A stretch of DNA of 20,639 bases. Source: JADGGV01 sp035715725 (GTDB taxonomy: Bacteria > Gemmatimonadota > Gemmatimonadetes > Longimicrobiales > RSA9). Below are positions 6,880 through 15,207 of the stretch, in pieces; the first letter of the stretch is position 1; the number at the start of each line of letters is the position of its first letter. The position numbers were made by a program, and so were the translations under genes. The DNA lies in NCBI GenBank assembly GCA_035715725.1, contig DASTKT010000080.1, positions 1 through 20,639 of the forward strand. The letters are read 5' to 3'. The notes beneath the pieces are model-generated. The model made no database searches. It saw only the letters and a program-made list of their open reading frames with translations, and was not told the origin of the DNA.

Positions 6880-7398
6880 ATGCGTGTCCTCGGTAAGGTT
6901 CTGGTGCTGTCCTCCCTGGTGGTCGCTGCCGCCTGCGGCCAGAAGGACAAGGATCGGGAGGCGTTCCGCTCGACGGACGACCTGTACCTGAACGATGTTC
7001 CTTCGGCCGTCGCGAGCCCGTCGGAGCTGGGGCTCAGCGACTCGCTGAGCATGGCGCCGGCGCCGTCCTCGCAGACGGCGGCCGCACCGCGGGAGGCGAC
7101 GTCGCCGCGGCGGACCTCGTCGTCGCGGAGCTCGTCGACGACGGCGCGCCGCTCGACGAGCGGGCGTTCGACGGCGAGCTCGGGGAGCGGTACGGTGGCG
7201 TCGGGCCCGGTCTACACGACGCAGAAGCACACGAAGCGGGACGCGGCGATCGGCGCCGCGGCGGGGGCGGTGATCGGCGCGTCGGCGAGCCGGAACCGCG
7301 TGAAGGGTGCGGTGATCGGCGGAGTGGTGGGCGGCGTGCTGGGCGGCGTGATCGGGAACAACGTGGACGTGAAGAAGGTGCCGCGGACGAACTGGTGA
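6880..7398 (+). CDS. glycine-zipper (YMGG-like) lipoprotein
   Basis: A 172-residue exported protein. The signal peptide MRVLGKVLVLSSLVVAAAC ends in a lipobox-like AAAC (C19). A long Ser/Thr/Arg-rich low-complexity linker (about 55-110) follows, then a C-terminal glycine zipper (AAIGAAAGAVIG at 122-133 and AVIGGVVGGVLGGVIGNNV at 144-162), typical of the YMGG-like Gly-zipper family found in the envelopes of Gram-negative bacteria. Such proteins are thought to associate with or insert into the outer membrane; the exact role is unknown. The ATG has AAGGGAG upstream at good spacing. It is transcribed alone, from the extended -10 promoter to a strong palindromic terminator. Confidence 0.85.
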   Translation: MRVLGKVLVLSSLVVAAACGQKDKDREAFRSTDDLYLNDVPSAVASPSELGLSDSLSMAPAPSSQTAAAPREATSPRRTSSSRSSSTTARRSTSGRSTASSGSGTVASGPVYTTQKHTKRDAAIGAAAGAVIGASASRNRVKGAVIGGVVGGVLGGVIGNNVDVKKVPRTNW

Positions 7399-7407
7399 GC
7401 GTTCCGC

Positions 7408-7459
7408 GGGCACGTGGAAGCGGGGCCGGCGCGCGCGCGCCGGCCCCTTTTGCGTGCCC
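7408..7459 (+). terminator. strong intrinsic terminator of the Gly-zipper gene
   Basis: A 26-nt perfect palindrome of alternating GGGGCCGG and GCGC content (7422-7447) is followed by TTTT (7448-7451). A further flanking stem, GGGCACG (7408-7414) with CGTGCCC (7453-7459), could extend it. It begins 10 nt after the stop codon. Confidence 0.75.
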
Positions 7460-7517
7460 ACCTCGCCGACCTCCGCGCCGCCGCGGTATCTTCCGCTCCA
7501 CCGACCGGAGCGCAGCC

Positions 7518-9161
7518 ATGCCGCCATTCACGGGCCGTCCCGCCACCCGCTCGACGCGCGCGATGATCTCGACGCCGCACTACCTGGCCACCGAGGCCGG
7601 GGTGCAGGCGCTGCGGCGCGAAGGGAGCGCGGTGGATGCATGCATCGCCGCCCACGCGGTGCTGTGCGTGGCCTATCCGCACATGACGGGGCTGGGCGGG
7701 GACGGCTTCTGGCTGGTCCGGGACCCGGCCACGCGCGCGATCGACGCGCTGAACGCGAGCGGCCCGGCGGCGGCGCTGGCCACGGCGGACCGATACCGGG
7801 GCGCGGGGCTCGACGCGCCGCCGGGGCGCGGCCCGGCGGCGGCGCTCACCGTCCCGGGCGCCGTGGACGGCTGGCGGCTGGCGCACGAGCGCTACGGCGC
7901 GCTGCCGTGGGCGGAGCTGTTCGAGGACGCGATCCGGCTGGCGCGGGAGGGCGTGCCCGTGGCCCGCGGCCTGGCCGCGTGGATCCGAAAGGACCGCGCG
8001 CCGCTGGCGGACGAGGACGCCGGGGGCGTCTTCCTCCCGGCGGGCGTGCCGCTCCTGGAGGGCGACCGGCTGGTGATCCCGGGCCTCGCCGCGACGCTGG
8101 AGCGCATTGCGCGGCTGGGCGCGCGGCCGGGCTTCTACGAGGGCGAGACGGCGCACGAGGCCTGCCGCTCGCTGGGCGAGCGCGGCTCGCCGCTCCGCGC
8201 GGCGGACTTCGCCGGGTACGTGGCGGAGTGGACGTCGCCCATCTCGGTGTCGTACCGCGACTTCCAGGTCGTGGAGTTCCCGCCGAACACGCAGGGGCTC
8301 GCCGCGCTCGAGATCCTGGCGATGCTGGACAGCTTCGACGTGGCCGCCTGGGGCGACCCGGGCGTCGACTACCTGCACCACGTGGTCGAAGCGACGAAGC
8401 TGGCCTTTGCCGACCGGGATGCGTGGGTGGCCGACCCCCGGCGCGTCGACATCCCGCTCGAGCGGCTGCTCTCCGCGGAGTATGCCGCGGAGCGGCGCGC
8501 GCTCATCGACCCGGAGGGGGTGATGGACCGCTCGCGCGTGCGGCCGGGGCTCCCCTTCGACGTGAATTCGTTCCGCCCCCGATCCGCCGGCGGCGACACG
8601 TGCTACCTGTGCGCGGTGGACGGGGACGGCCTCGTCGCCTCGACGATCCAGTCGATCTTCCACGACTTCGGCAGCATGGCGATCGGCGGCGCCACCGGCG
8701 TGCTGCTGCAGAATCGCGGCTCCGCGTTCTCGCTGCGGGAGGACGACGCGAACCGGCTGGAGCCGGGGAAGCGGCCGTTCCACACGCTGACCCCGGCGCT
8801 CCTGCTGCGGGACGGGGAGGCGTACGCGGCGTTCGGCGCGATGGGCGGGGACGGGCAGCCGCAGACGCACGCGGCGCTGGTCACGCGGCTGCTCGACTTC
8901 GGCTACGACGTGCAGCAGGCCATCGAGGCGCCGCGCTGGCGGCTGGGCCGGTCGTGGGGCGCCGGCACGGACGCGCTGGCGCTGGAGGGGCGCATCCCCG
9001 ACGAGGTCGGCCTCGCGCTGGAGGCGCGAGGCCACCGGCTGCTTCGGCTCGCGGACTGGGACGACGCGATGGGGCACGCGCAGGCCGTCCGCATCGACCC
9101 GCGCGGCTTCATGGAGGGCGGCGCGGACCCGCGCGGCGACGGCGCCGCCTCCGGCTTCTGA
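7518..9161 (+). CDS. gamma-glutamyltranspeptidase family protein without signal peptide
   Basis: A 547-residue GGT-family Ntn hydrolase. The precursor should cleave itself before T361 in GGDTCYLCAVD (359-369), giving large and small subunits, with T361 as the nucleophile. Other family blocks are HMTGLGGDGF near 55-64, SIFHDFGSMAIGGATGVLLQ (379-398, with QNRG just after) and GKRPFHTLTPA. The enzyme class hydrolyses or transfers gamma-glutamyl groups, for example from glutathione. Classical GGT is periplasmic, but this one starts MPPFTGRPATRSTRAMISTP with no hydrophobic signal, so it is probably cytoplasmic, like the YwrD branch. Substrate could differ (glutathione, other gamma-glutamyl compounds or an acylase-type substrate). 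The ATG has GGAG 8-10 nt upstream. It ends 15 nt from the convergent neighbour. Confidence 0.9.
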   Translation: MPPFTGRPATRSTRAMISTPHYLATEAGVQALRREGSAVDACIAAHAVLCVAYPHMTGLGGDGFWLVRDPATRAIDALNASGPAAALATADRYRGAGLDAPPGRGPAAALTVPGAVDGWRLAHERYGALPWAELFEDAIRLAREGVPVARGLAAWIRKDRAPLADEDAGGVFLPAGVPLLEGDRLVIPGLAATLERIARLGARPGFYEGETAHEACRSLGERGSPLRAADFAGYVAEWTSPISVSYRDFQVVEFPPNTQGLAALEILAMLDSFDVAAWGDPGVDYLHHVVEATKLAFADRDAWVADPRRVDIPLERLLSAEYAAERRALIDPEGVMDRSRVRPGLPFDVNSFRPRSAGGDTCYLCAVDGDGLVASTIQSIFHDFGSMAIGGATGVLLQNRGSAFSLREDDANRLEPGKRPFHTLTPALLLRDGEAYAAFGAMGGDGQPQTHAALVTRLLDFGYDVQQAIEAPRWRLGRSWGAGTDALALEGRIPDEVGLALEARGHRLLRLADWDDAMGHAQAVRIDPRGFMEGGADPRGDGAASGF

Positions 9162-9176
9162 GCGTCCCCGCTCCGG

Positions 9177-9773
9177 CTACGGGTTCAGCGGCGCGATCGG
9201 AACGTTCAACCCGATCAGGATCACCCACGGGTCGGCCTCGCCCGGCAACCCGGTGGCGAGGTAGTCGAGCAGGCCGTAGACGGCGACGTTCCGCAGCCAG
9301 ACGTGCTTCGGCAGCGAGTTGAACACGTGCACGTTCACCTCGCCCTCCAGGTCGAGCTTGTTGTTGTCGGGCCGCTGACCGGGCTCGACCACCGCCCTCG
9401 GGCTGTAGACGCCCAGTGGATTGAAGCTGGCGTCCACCCAGCCGCCGGTGTCGGCGGCGCGAAGGAGAGTGATCACACCGCCGTAGACGATGGCCGGGGA
9501 GTTGTTTGGCGCCGCCGGCTGCATCTGGAAGATCGCCACCAGCGCGAGGCGCTCGAGCCGGGTCGGGATGACGGTGGTGAAGCGCAGGTTGAAGAACGTC
9601 TTCGTCGGCACTCCCTCCTGGGGCCGGATCGCGTTCGTGATGATGATCCCGGTCTGCGAGATGAACGCCGGCGTGCAGAGGACCACGCAGCGCTTCTCCT
9701 GCGCGTGGCCCGGCGCCGGCGCGAGCGCGCACGCGAGTGCGCCGGCGAGGACCCCGCTCATCGGACGTAGCAC
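9177..9773 (-). CDS. secreted protein of unknown function
   Basis: A 198-residue protein with a cleavable signal peptide (MLRPMSGVLAGALACALAPA, likely cut after GHA-24). The mature part has two cysteines near its start (CVVLC), alternating hydrophobic strands (FNLRFTTVIPTRLERLALVA) and an end of NVPIAPLNP. This is a beta-rich pattern seen in periplasmic or outer-membrane-associated proteins, but I recognise no family. The start is a GTG with a run of AGGAGG just upstream; an ATG four codons in (9761) would keep the signal. It is the third gene in line after the PQQ dehydrogenase and cytochrome c (85 nt gap), so it may belong to that unit. Confidence 0.6.
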   Translation of the reverse strand: MLRPMSGVLAGALACALAPAPGHAQEKRCVVLCTPAFISQTGIIITNAIRPQEGVPTKTFFNLRFTTVIPTRLERLALVAIFQMQPAAPNNSPAIVYGGVITLLRAADTGGWVDASFNPLGVYSPRAVVEPGQRPDNNKLDLEGEVNVHVFNSLPKHVWLRNVAVYGLLDYLATGLPGEADPWVILIGLNVPIAPLNP

Positions 9774-9858
9774 GACCTCCTCCTCCCTCCGGAGGCTCCC
9801 GCCGCGCGGGCCGTCCTCCGGGCCATGGACCTCGCCGGGCCGGGACAGCCGGTGCGGC

Positions 9859-10413
9859 TCAGTCCGACTCCCCAGCCGCCCCCTGCGCCTGCGGGTGCGT
9901 CTTGTGGCCGCCGGGCCAGGGCTCGTCGCGCGTGGTGGCGATGGCCCAGACGTACGCGGCCACCTGGTGGACCTGTTCCGCCGTCAGGTTCGAGGCCGCG
10001 CCGCGCGGGGGCATGGCGATGCTGCTGCGCGTGATCGCCTCCGGGATCCCGACCGTCACCAGCGAGTCGATGGGCCCGTACTCCGGCGGGATGAAGGACA
10101 CCCCGGTGTTGAGCGCCGAGCCCTTGTCGGGGAGCCCCATCGCATCCGGGCCGTGGCAGGTGATGCAGCCGCCGGCGCCGTGGAACACCGAGTCGCCCTG
10201 CTGGATCATCCGGATCGTCACGCCCTTCGGGAGCGGCGGCAGCGTGGTCGGCTGCCCCTCCTCGTTCGTGGGGAGGCCGCGCGGGCCGCTGTAGGTCATC
10301 ACCAGCTCCGTGGTGTACCTCCGCGGCTGCCCCGGCGTGTGCTGCTGGGACAGCGCGATCGCCACGGTGCCCGCGAGGGCGGCCGGCGCGAGGATGACTG
10401 TGCGCATCCGCAT
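9859..10413 (-). CDS. monohaem c-type cytochrome, probable electron acceptor of the PQQ dehydrogenase
   Basis: A 184-residue exported cytochrome. An N-terminal hydrophobic segment (TVILAPAALAGTVAIAL) is a signal or anchor. One haem site, CITCH (C83, C86, H87), is followed by M134 in SIAMPPRG as the likely sixth ligand, and by the closing helix AEQVHQVAAYVWAIA. The start ATG follows the stop of the PQQ dehydrogenase by a single nucleotide (TGACATG) and has a purine-rich ribosome site, so the two are translated together. It should take electrons from the reduced PQQ enzyme and pass them to the respiratory chain. Residues 50-75 before the haem motif look like a short extension of no known fold. 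Confidence 0.88.
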   Translation of the reverse strand: MRMRTVILAPAALAGTVAIALSQQHTPGQPRRYTTELVMTYSGPRGLPTNEEGQPTTLPPLPKGVTIRMIQQGDSVFHGAGGCITCHGPDAMGLPDKGSALNTGVSFIPPEYGPIDSLVTVGIPEAITRSSIAMPPRGAASNLTAEQVHQVAAYVWAIATTRDEPWPGGHKTHPQAQGAAGESD

Positions 10414-10414
10414 G

Positions 10415-12355
10415 TCACGACCTTCCCTTCCTCGTGGTGTCGGCCCGGCCGAAGCGCGGCCCGGCACCCGCCTGCCGCGCGGTCGGCGGCGCGGCGGCGC
10501 CGGTGGTGGTCGACGGCGCGGCGCCGGGCGTGGTCGACGGCGCCGCGCCGGGCGTGGTCGGCGCGCCCGCGCCGGGCGTGGTCGGCGGCGCGGCGCCGGG
10601 TGTGGTCGGCGCGGCGCCGGGCGTCGTCGGCGTGCCGCCCGCCGGGAGCGCGAAGGCGACGACCTCGTCGCCGCGCGGCGTGTCGACCTGGTAGTTCCCG
10701 CCGATGGCGACGGCGACGTACTGCCGGCCGTTGATCGCGTAGGTGACGGGCGGAGCGTTGACGCCGGCGTTCGCGTTGTAGTTCCACAGCTCGCGGCCGG
10801 TCTTCGCGTCCATGCCGATGAGGCGCTTGTCGCCGGTACCGACGAAGACGAGGCCGCCGGCGGTGGCCAGCGCGCCGCCGATCATCGGGACCGGGTATTT
10901 GTTCTGCCAGGCGATGCGGCCGGTGTTGAGATCGACGGCGCTGAACGTCCCGGCCTGGGGGGTGACGCCGAAGAAGGCGCCGCCGAGCCAGAAGGCCGGC
11001 GGCTGGAGCGGCTCGGTCTTGACCTTGTAGAGCATCGGCTGGTGCAGCCCGAGCACGTACAGGTAGCCGGTCTGCGGCGAGTAGGCGGGCGGCGACCACT
11101 CGGAGCCGCCGTTCGCGCCGGGAATCATGAACGTCCCCTCGGGCGTCGGCGGCGCGAACATGTTCTTCTGCGGCACGAACGGCTCGGACTTCCGGATCGG
11201 CTTGCCGGTGCGGCGGTCGACGACGTAGACCCAGCCGGTCTTGCCGGCCTCGGCGACCGCCGGGATCATCTGGCCGGAGGCCGAGTCGCGCACGTCGAAG
11301 AGGACGGTCGGGCTGGTCACGTCGAGGTCCCAGAGGTCGTGCGGGATCTGCTGCATGTGCCAGCGGTACTTCCCGTCGGCGAGCGTCACGGCCACGAGCG
11401 ATTCCGTGTACAGGTTGTCGCCCGGCCGCACGCTGCCGTCCAGGTCCGGGGACGCGTTGCCGACGTTCAGGATCACCAGGCCGAGCTGCCGGTCCACGGC
11501 CGGCGCCTGCCACACCGAGCCGCCCCCCGTCTTCCACGCATCCGCGTACTTCGCGCTGTCCCGCCGCTCCGCCGTGCGGTCCTTGTGCACCACCGTGCCG
11601 TACGGGTCCGTCGTGCTCCACGTCCCCCACCAGCCGTTCGGCGCCTCGTTCGGCGCCGGGATCGTGTAGAAGCGCCAGGCCTCGCTCCCGGTGTTCGCGT
11701 CGAAGGCCGAGAGGAACCCGCGGATGCCGTACTCGGCGCCGCTCACGCCGATCAAGATCTTCCCGTCCGCCGCCACCGGCGCCGCCGTCAGGCTGTAGCC
11801 CCGCTTGTTGTCCGCGAGCTGCTTCGCCCAGACGACGTGCCCGTCCTTCCCGTCGAGCGCCACCACCTTCCCGTCGAGCTGGCCCATGTAGACCTTGCCG
11901 TCGTAGTAGGCGACGCCCCGGTTCACCGGCCCGCAGCAGTGCACCGTGGTCCCGAGCGTCGGCGCGTACTCCCAGCGCTTCTGCCCGGTCGCCGGGTCCA
12001 GCGCCACGACGTGGTTCAGCGCCGTCGACACGTACATCGACCCGTCCACGACGACGGGGCTCGCCTCGAACGCCTTGTTGACGCCGGTGTGGTACGTCCA
12101 GACCGGCTGGAGCTGCCCCACGTTCGCCGTCGTGATCTGCGCCAGCGGCGAGTAGCGCTGGTTCGTCTGATCGCGGCCGTACGACGCCCACTGCGTGGAA
12201 TCGGCCATGGCCCGAACCAGCGCCGCATCCATCTCCGCCGCGCCCCGCGTCGCGGCGGCCGGGCGCTCCTTGCGCTCCCTGCACGCCCCGACGCCGAGGA
12301 CCAGCAAGACCAGACTGGCCCGCCTCGCGGCACTCCGAGCCAGCAGCCCGCGCAT
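10415..12355 (-). CDS. PQQ-dependent dehydrogenase lipoprotein (quinoprotein, eight-bladed propeller)
   Basis: A 646-residue quinoprotein. The signal ends in the lipobox VGAC (C25), so it is anchored by lipid and acts outside the cytoplasm. Propeller repeats of the AxDxxTGxxxW type recur throughout (for example DPATGQKRW, DANTGSEAW, DLNTGRIAW, DAKTGRELW). Active-site features are the adjacent cysteines C140-C141 (HCCGPVNRG), E208 in GAEYGIRG, N300 in NVGNASPD and the catalytic D343 in HDLWDLD. The enzyme should oxidise an alcohol, aldehyde or sugar; the exact substrate is unclear. A fused cytochrome domain is absent and is replaced by the separate gene downstream. The C-terminus (about 572-646) is a Pro/Thr/Gly/Ala repeat tail. 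The ATG has GAGGAGG at good spacing. Confidence 0.92.
   Translation of the reverse strand: MRGLLARSAARRASLVLLVLGVGACRERKERPAAATRGAAEMDAALVRAMADSTQWASYGRDQTNQRYSPLAQITTANVGQLQPVWTYHTGVNKAFEASPVVVDGSMYVSTALNHVVALDPATGQKRWEYAPTLGTTVHCCGPVNRGVAYYDGKVYMGQLDGKVVALDGKDGHVVWAKQLADNKRGYSLTAAPVAADGKILIGVSGAEYGIRGFLSAFDANTGSEAWRFYTIPAPNEAPNGWWGTWSTTDPYGTVVHKDRTAERRDSAKYADAWKTGGGSVWQAPAVDRQLGLVILNVGNASPDLDGSVRPGDNLYTESLVAVTLADGKYRWHMQQIPHDLWDLDVTSPTVLFDVRDSASGQMIPAVAEAGKTGWVYVVDRRTGKPIRKSEPFVPQKNMFAPPTPEGTFMIPGANGGSEWSPPAYSPQTGYLYVLGLHQPMLYKVKTEPLQPPAFWLGGAFFGVTPQAGTFSAVDLNTGRIAWQNKYPVPMIGGALATAGGLVFVGTGDKRLIGMDAKTGRELWNYNANAGVNAPPVTYAINGRQYVAVAIGGNYQVDTPRGDEVVAFALPAGGTPTTPGAAPTTPGAAPPTTPGAGAPTTPGAAPSTTPGAAPSTTTGAAAPPTARQAGAGPRFGRADTTRKGRS
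10492..10633 (-). repeat. short tandem repeat encoding a (A)APTTPGA tail
   Basis: About six imperfect units of 21-27 nt encode the motif APTTPGA (variants APPTTPGAG, APSTTPGA, APSTTTGA). They follow the last propeller blade of the PQQ dehydrogenase. The repeats stay in frame and look like a flexible linker; unit length varies by whole codons. Confidence 0.8.
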
Positions 12356-12618
12356 ACCCCCTCCTCGCGTTGTCCTTTGGGCCGCGGCGATGGGGCATTT
12401 TGTGTACCGAGGCACCGTCCCGCGGCTCGGTGTGCGCGGACCCGTGCCCGCCCGGTTCGGCGCGCTGGACCAGTCGCCCCCGGACCCGCCGCTCCCGCCC
12501 GCGCGCCCTCGGAGCCGCCCCGCGCCCGTGCCCGGGTTCCGGATCGCGGCCCCCGCGAACGCGCCCGCGCCCGCTCGCCGGTTGCCGCGCCCCGCCCCGC
12601 GCCCCAAGCTTCCGCGCC
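12356..12618. other. divergent intergenic region between the PQQ dehydrogenase and hrpB genes
   Basis: A 263-nt gap that must carry promoters in both directions. An AT-richer stretch with the minus-strand sequence TACACAAAAT (about 12397-12406) lies about 42 nt before the PQQ dehydrogenase start and could be its -10 region. The right half is C-rich on the plus strand, and no clear hrpB promoter is visible. Confidence 0.4.
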
Positions 12619-15114
12619 ATGCAGCCGCTCCCCATCGACGACGCGATCCCCGAGCTGCGCCGGGCGCTCCGCGACGCGCCCGGCGCCGTCCTCGAGGCCC
12701 CGCCGGGCGCCGGGAAGACCACGCGCGTGCCGCTGGCGCTCCTCGACGAGCCGTGGCTCGAGGGGCGCAAGATCGTGATGCTGGAGCCGCGCCGGCTGGC
12801 CGCCCGCGCGGCCGCCCGGCACATGGCCCACCTCCTGGACGAAGGCGTCGGCGGGACGGTCGGCTATCGGGTCCGGATGGACACGCGCGTATCGGCCAGG
12901 ACGCGCATCGAGGTCGTCACCGAGGGCGTGCTCACGCGGATGCTGCAGGGCGACGCGTCGCTGGAGGGCGTCGGCCTGCTGATCTTCGACGAGTTCCACG
13001 AGCGCAGCCTGCACGCCGACCTCGGCCTCGCCCTGGCGCTCGAGAGCCGTGCGGTACTGCGCGAGGACCTGCGGATCCTGGTCATGTCGGCGACGCTGGA
13101 CGGCGAGAGCGTCGCCCGGCTGCTCGGCGACGCGCCCGTCGTCTCGAGCCCGGGGCGGAGCTGGCCGGTCGAGACGCACTACCTGGCGCGGCGGCGCGAG
13201 GGGCACCTCGAGCCGGCGGTCGCGCGGGCGGTGCTCCGCGCGCTCGAGCGCCACGAGGGTGACGTCCTGGTCTTCCTCCCCGGCGCGGCCGAGATCCGGC
13301 GCACGGCCGAGCGGCTGCGGGAGGCCGAGCTGCCGCCCGGCACGCGCGTGCTCCCGCTCCACGGCAACCTCTCCGCCGAGGAGCAGGACCGCGCCATCGC
13401 GCCGAGCCGGCCCGGCGAGCGGAAGGTCGTCCTCGCCACCTCGATCGCGGAGACGAGCCTGACCATCGAGGGCGTGCGCGTCGTCGTGGACGGCGGGCTC
13501 ATGCGCGTGCCGCGCTTCTCGCCGCGCACCGGGATGACCAGCCTCGAGACCGTGCCGGTGACGCGCGCTTCCGCCGACCAGCGGCGCGGCCGCGCGGGCC
13601 GGCTCGGTCCCGGCGTCGCCTACCGGCTCTGGACCGAGGCCGAGGACCGCCAGCTCCTCGCCCACGGCGCGCCGGAGATCCTCGAGGCGGACCTCGCGCC
13701 GCTCGCGCTCGAGCTGGCCGCGTGGGGCGCCGCGCCGGAGGAGCTGCGCTGGCTCGACCCGCCGCCCGCCGCCGCGTTCTCCCAGGCGCGCGAGCTGCTG
13801 CGCGAGCTGGGCGCGCTGGACGCGGGCGGCGCGATCACGCCGCGCGGCCGGCGCATGGCCGGCTTCCCGACGCACCCGCGCCTTGCCCACATGTTGCTGA
13901 TTGGTAAGGAATCGGGCGCTGGAGGCCTGGCCGCGGAGCTGGCCGCGCTCCTCGGCGAGCGCGACCTCTTCCGGGGCGAGGGTGGCCCGCCGGACGCGGA
14001 CGTGCGCCTCCGCGTCGAGGCGCTGCGTGGCGCGGCGGCGGGGCCGTCGTTCCGCGGCTTCGTCGTCGACCGCGGCGCGCGGGAGCGCGTGCGCGCCGAG
14101 GCGCGCGAGTGGCGGCGCACGCTCCAGCTCCCGCCCGGCGACGTCGCGACGGACGCGGCCGGGCTGCTGCTCGCCGCCGCCTACCCGGACCGCGTGGGGC
14201 AGCGGCGGCCGGGGCAGCGCGGCCGCTTCCTGCTGCGGAACGGCCGGGGCGCATCGCTCCCGGAGTCGCAGGCGCTGGCGTCGGCGGACTGGATCGTGGC
14301 GGCGCAGCTCGAGGGGCAGGGCCGGGAGAGCCGCGTCTTCCTGGCGGCGCCGATCACGCTCGAGGAGCTGGAGCGGAGCTTCGGCGAGCAGATCGAGGAG
14401 GAGAGCATCGTCGCCTGGGACGACGCGGTGGACGCGGTGCGGGCGCGGCGCCGGCGTCGGCTCGGCGCGCTGGTGCTGCGGGATGCGCCGGCGGCGGAGG
14501 CGGAGCCGGAGCGCGTGCGGGAGGCGGTGCTGGAGCGGGTCGCGCGGGAGGGCGTGGAGGCGCTGCCGTGGAGCGACGAGGCGGTACGGCTGCGGCAGCG
14601 GCTGGCGTTCCTGCGCCGGCTGGACGCGTCCTGGCCGGACGTCTCGACGGAGGCGCTGGCGGCCACCCTGCCGGAGTGGCTCGGTCCGTACCTGGGCGGC
14701 GTGCGCGGCCGCGCCGACATCGCGCGGCTGGACCTGGCGCGGGTGCTGGAGGGGCGGCTCTCGTGGGAGCAGCGGCGGCGGCTGGACGAATGGGCGCCGA
14801 CGCACCTGGAGGTGCCGAGCGGCTCCCGCATCGCGCTGGACTACTCGGACCCGGAGGCGCCGGTGCTGGCGGTGCGGCTGCAGGAGGTCTTCGGGCTGCT
14901 GGAGACGCCGCGCATCGGCGGCGGCCGCGTCCCGCTCACGCTGCACCTGCTCTCGCCGGCGCACCGTCCGGTCCAGGTCACGCGGGACCTCGCCTCGTTC
15001 TGGCGCAGCGGCTACTTCGACGTGAAGAAGGACCTGAAAGGGCGATACCCGAAGCACTACTGGCCGGACGACCCGCTCACGGCGACGCCGACGCGGCGGA
15101 CGCGGCCGAGGTAG
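12619..15114 (+). CDS. hrpB: ATP-dependent RNA helicase HrpB
   Basis: An 831-residue DEAH-type superfamily 2 helicase close to the usual HrpB length. Motif I is APPGAGKTT (27-35), motif II DEFH (124-127, HrpB-typical in place of DEAH), motif III MSATLDG (S157-A158-T159), motif V TSIAETSLTI (274-283) and motif VI QRRGRAGR (321-328). The HrpB-specific C-terminal part ends with YFDVKKDLKGRYPKHYWPDDP, the conserved end of the family. The protein probably remodels RNA in the cytoplasm; the cellular role is poorly known. I chose the ATG at 12619 since the family starts near LPIDDAIPEL; the frame upstream is low-complexity Arg/Pro. The stop lies inside a 36-bp segment that is repeated 71 bp further on. 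Confidence 0.96.
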   Translation: MQPLPIDDAIPELRRALRDAPGAVLEAPPGAGKTTRVPLALLDEPWLEGRKIVMLEPRRLAARAAARHMAHLLDEGVGGTVGYRVRMDTRVSARTRIEVVTEGVLTRMLQGDASLEGVGLLIFDEFHERSLHADLGLALALESRAVLREDLRILVMSATLDGESVARLLGDAPVVSSPGRSWPVETHYLARRREGHLEPAVARAVLRALERHEGDVLVFLPGAAEIRRTAERLREAELPPGTRVLPLHGNLSAEEQDRAIAPSRPGERKVVLATSIAETSLTIEGVRVVVDGGLMRVPRFSPRTGMTSLETVPVTRASADQRRGRAGRLGPGVAYRLWTEAEDRQLLAHGAPEILEADLAPLALELAAWGAAPEELRWLDPPPAAAFSQARELLRELGALDAGGAITPRGRRMAGFPTHPRLAHMLLIGKESGAGGLAAELAALLGERDLFRGEGGPPDADVRLRVEALRGAAAGPSFRGFVVDRGARERVRAEAREWRRTLQLPPGDVATDAAGLLLAAAYPDRVGQRRPGQRGRFLLRNGRGASLPESQALASADWIVAAQLEGQGRESRVFLAAPITLEELERSFGEQIEEESIVAWDDAVDAVRARRRRRLGALVLRDAPAAEAEPERVREAVLERVAREGVEALPWSDEAVRLRQRLAFLRRLDASWPDVSTEALAATLPEWLGPYLGGVRGRADIARLDLARVLEGRLSWEQRRRLDEWAPTHLEVPSGSRIALDYSDPEAPVLAVRLQEVFGLLETPRIGGGRVPLTLHLLSPAHRPVQVTRDLASFWRSGYFDVKKDLKGRYPKHYWPDDPLTATPTRRTRPR

Positions 15115-15136
15115 GGGCGTCTACGACGCCTTCAGC
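15101..15136. repeat. 36-bp direct repeat, copy 1 (hrpB stop)
   Basis: Identical to 15172-15207 at 35 of 36 positions. It contains the hrpB stop TAG, a 6-bp hairpin GGCGTC-TAC-GACGCC (15116-15130) and, on the minus strand, codons for LKAS plus a stop. Confidence 0.85.
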
Positions 15137-15171
15137 CGTGCTGTTTCGCGTATCGCCGGGATGCGACGTGG

Positions 15172-15207
15172 CGCGGCCGAGGTAGGGGCGCCTACGACGC
15201 CTTCAGC
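15172..15207. repeat. 36-bp direct repeat, copy 2 (end of the hybrid kinase gene)
   Basis: This is the second copy, 71 bp after the first. Here the minus-strand LKAS-stop codons are the real end of the hybrid kinase gene. The hairpin (15187-15201) has one G-T pair through the single base difference. Each copy could act as a bidirectional terminator between the convergent genes. Confidence 0.85.

Noticed and set aside
10492..10633. Tandem repeats as a CRISPR array
   Set aside because: Units are 21-27 nt, contiguous, in frame and coding; there are no spacers.
11319..11333. WDLD in the PQQ dehydrogenase as proof of lanthanide dependence
   Set aside because: A DxD pair marks lanthanide enzymes among methanol/ethanol dehydrogenases, but glucose-dehydrogenase-like quinoproteins carry WDxD with calcium or magnesium, so it is not diagnostic here.
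12016..15057. 1013-codon minus-strand open frame opposite hrpB
   Set aside because: High GC content removes stop codons. The product is low-complexity and antisense to a textbook helicase.
15121..15191. A separate short peptide ending in LKAS between hrpB and the kinase gene
   Set aside because: The LKAS-stop codons here belong to the duplicated 36-bp segment; the continuing frame is the shadow of the kinase gene.
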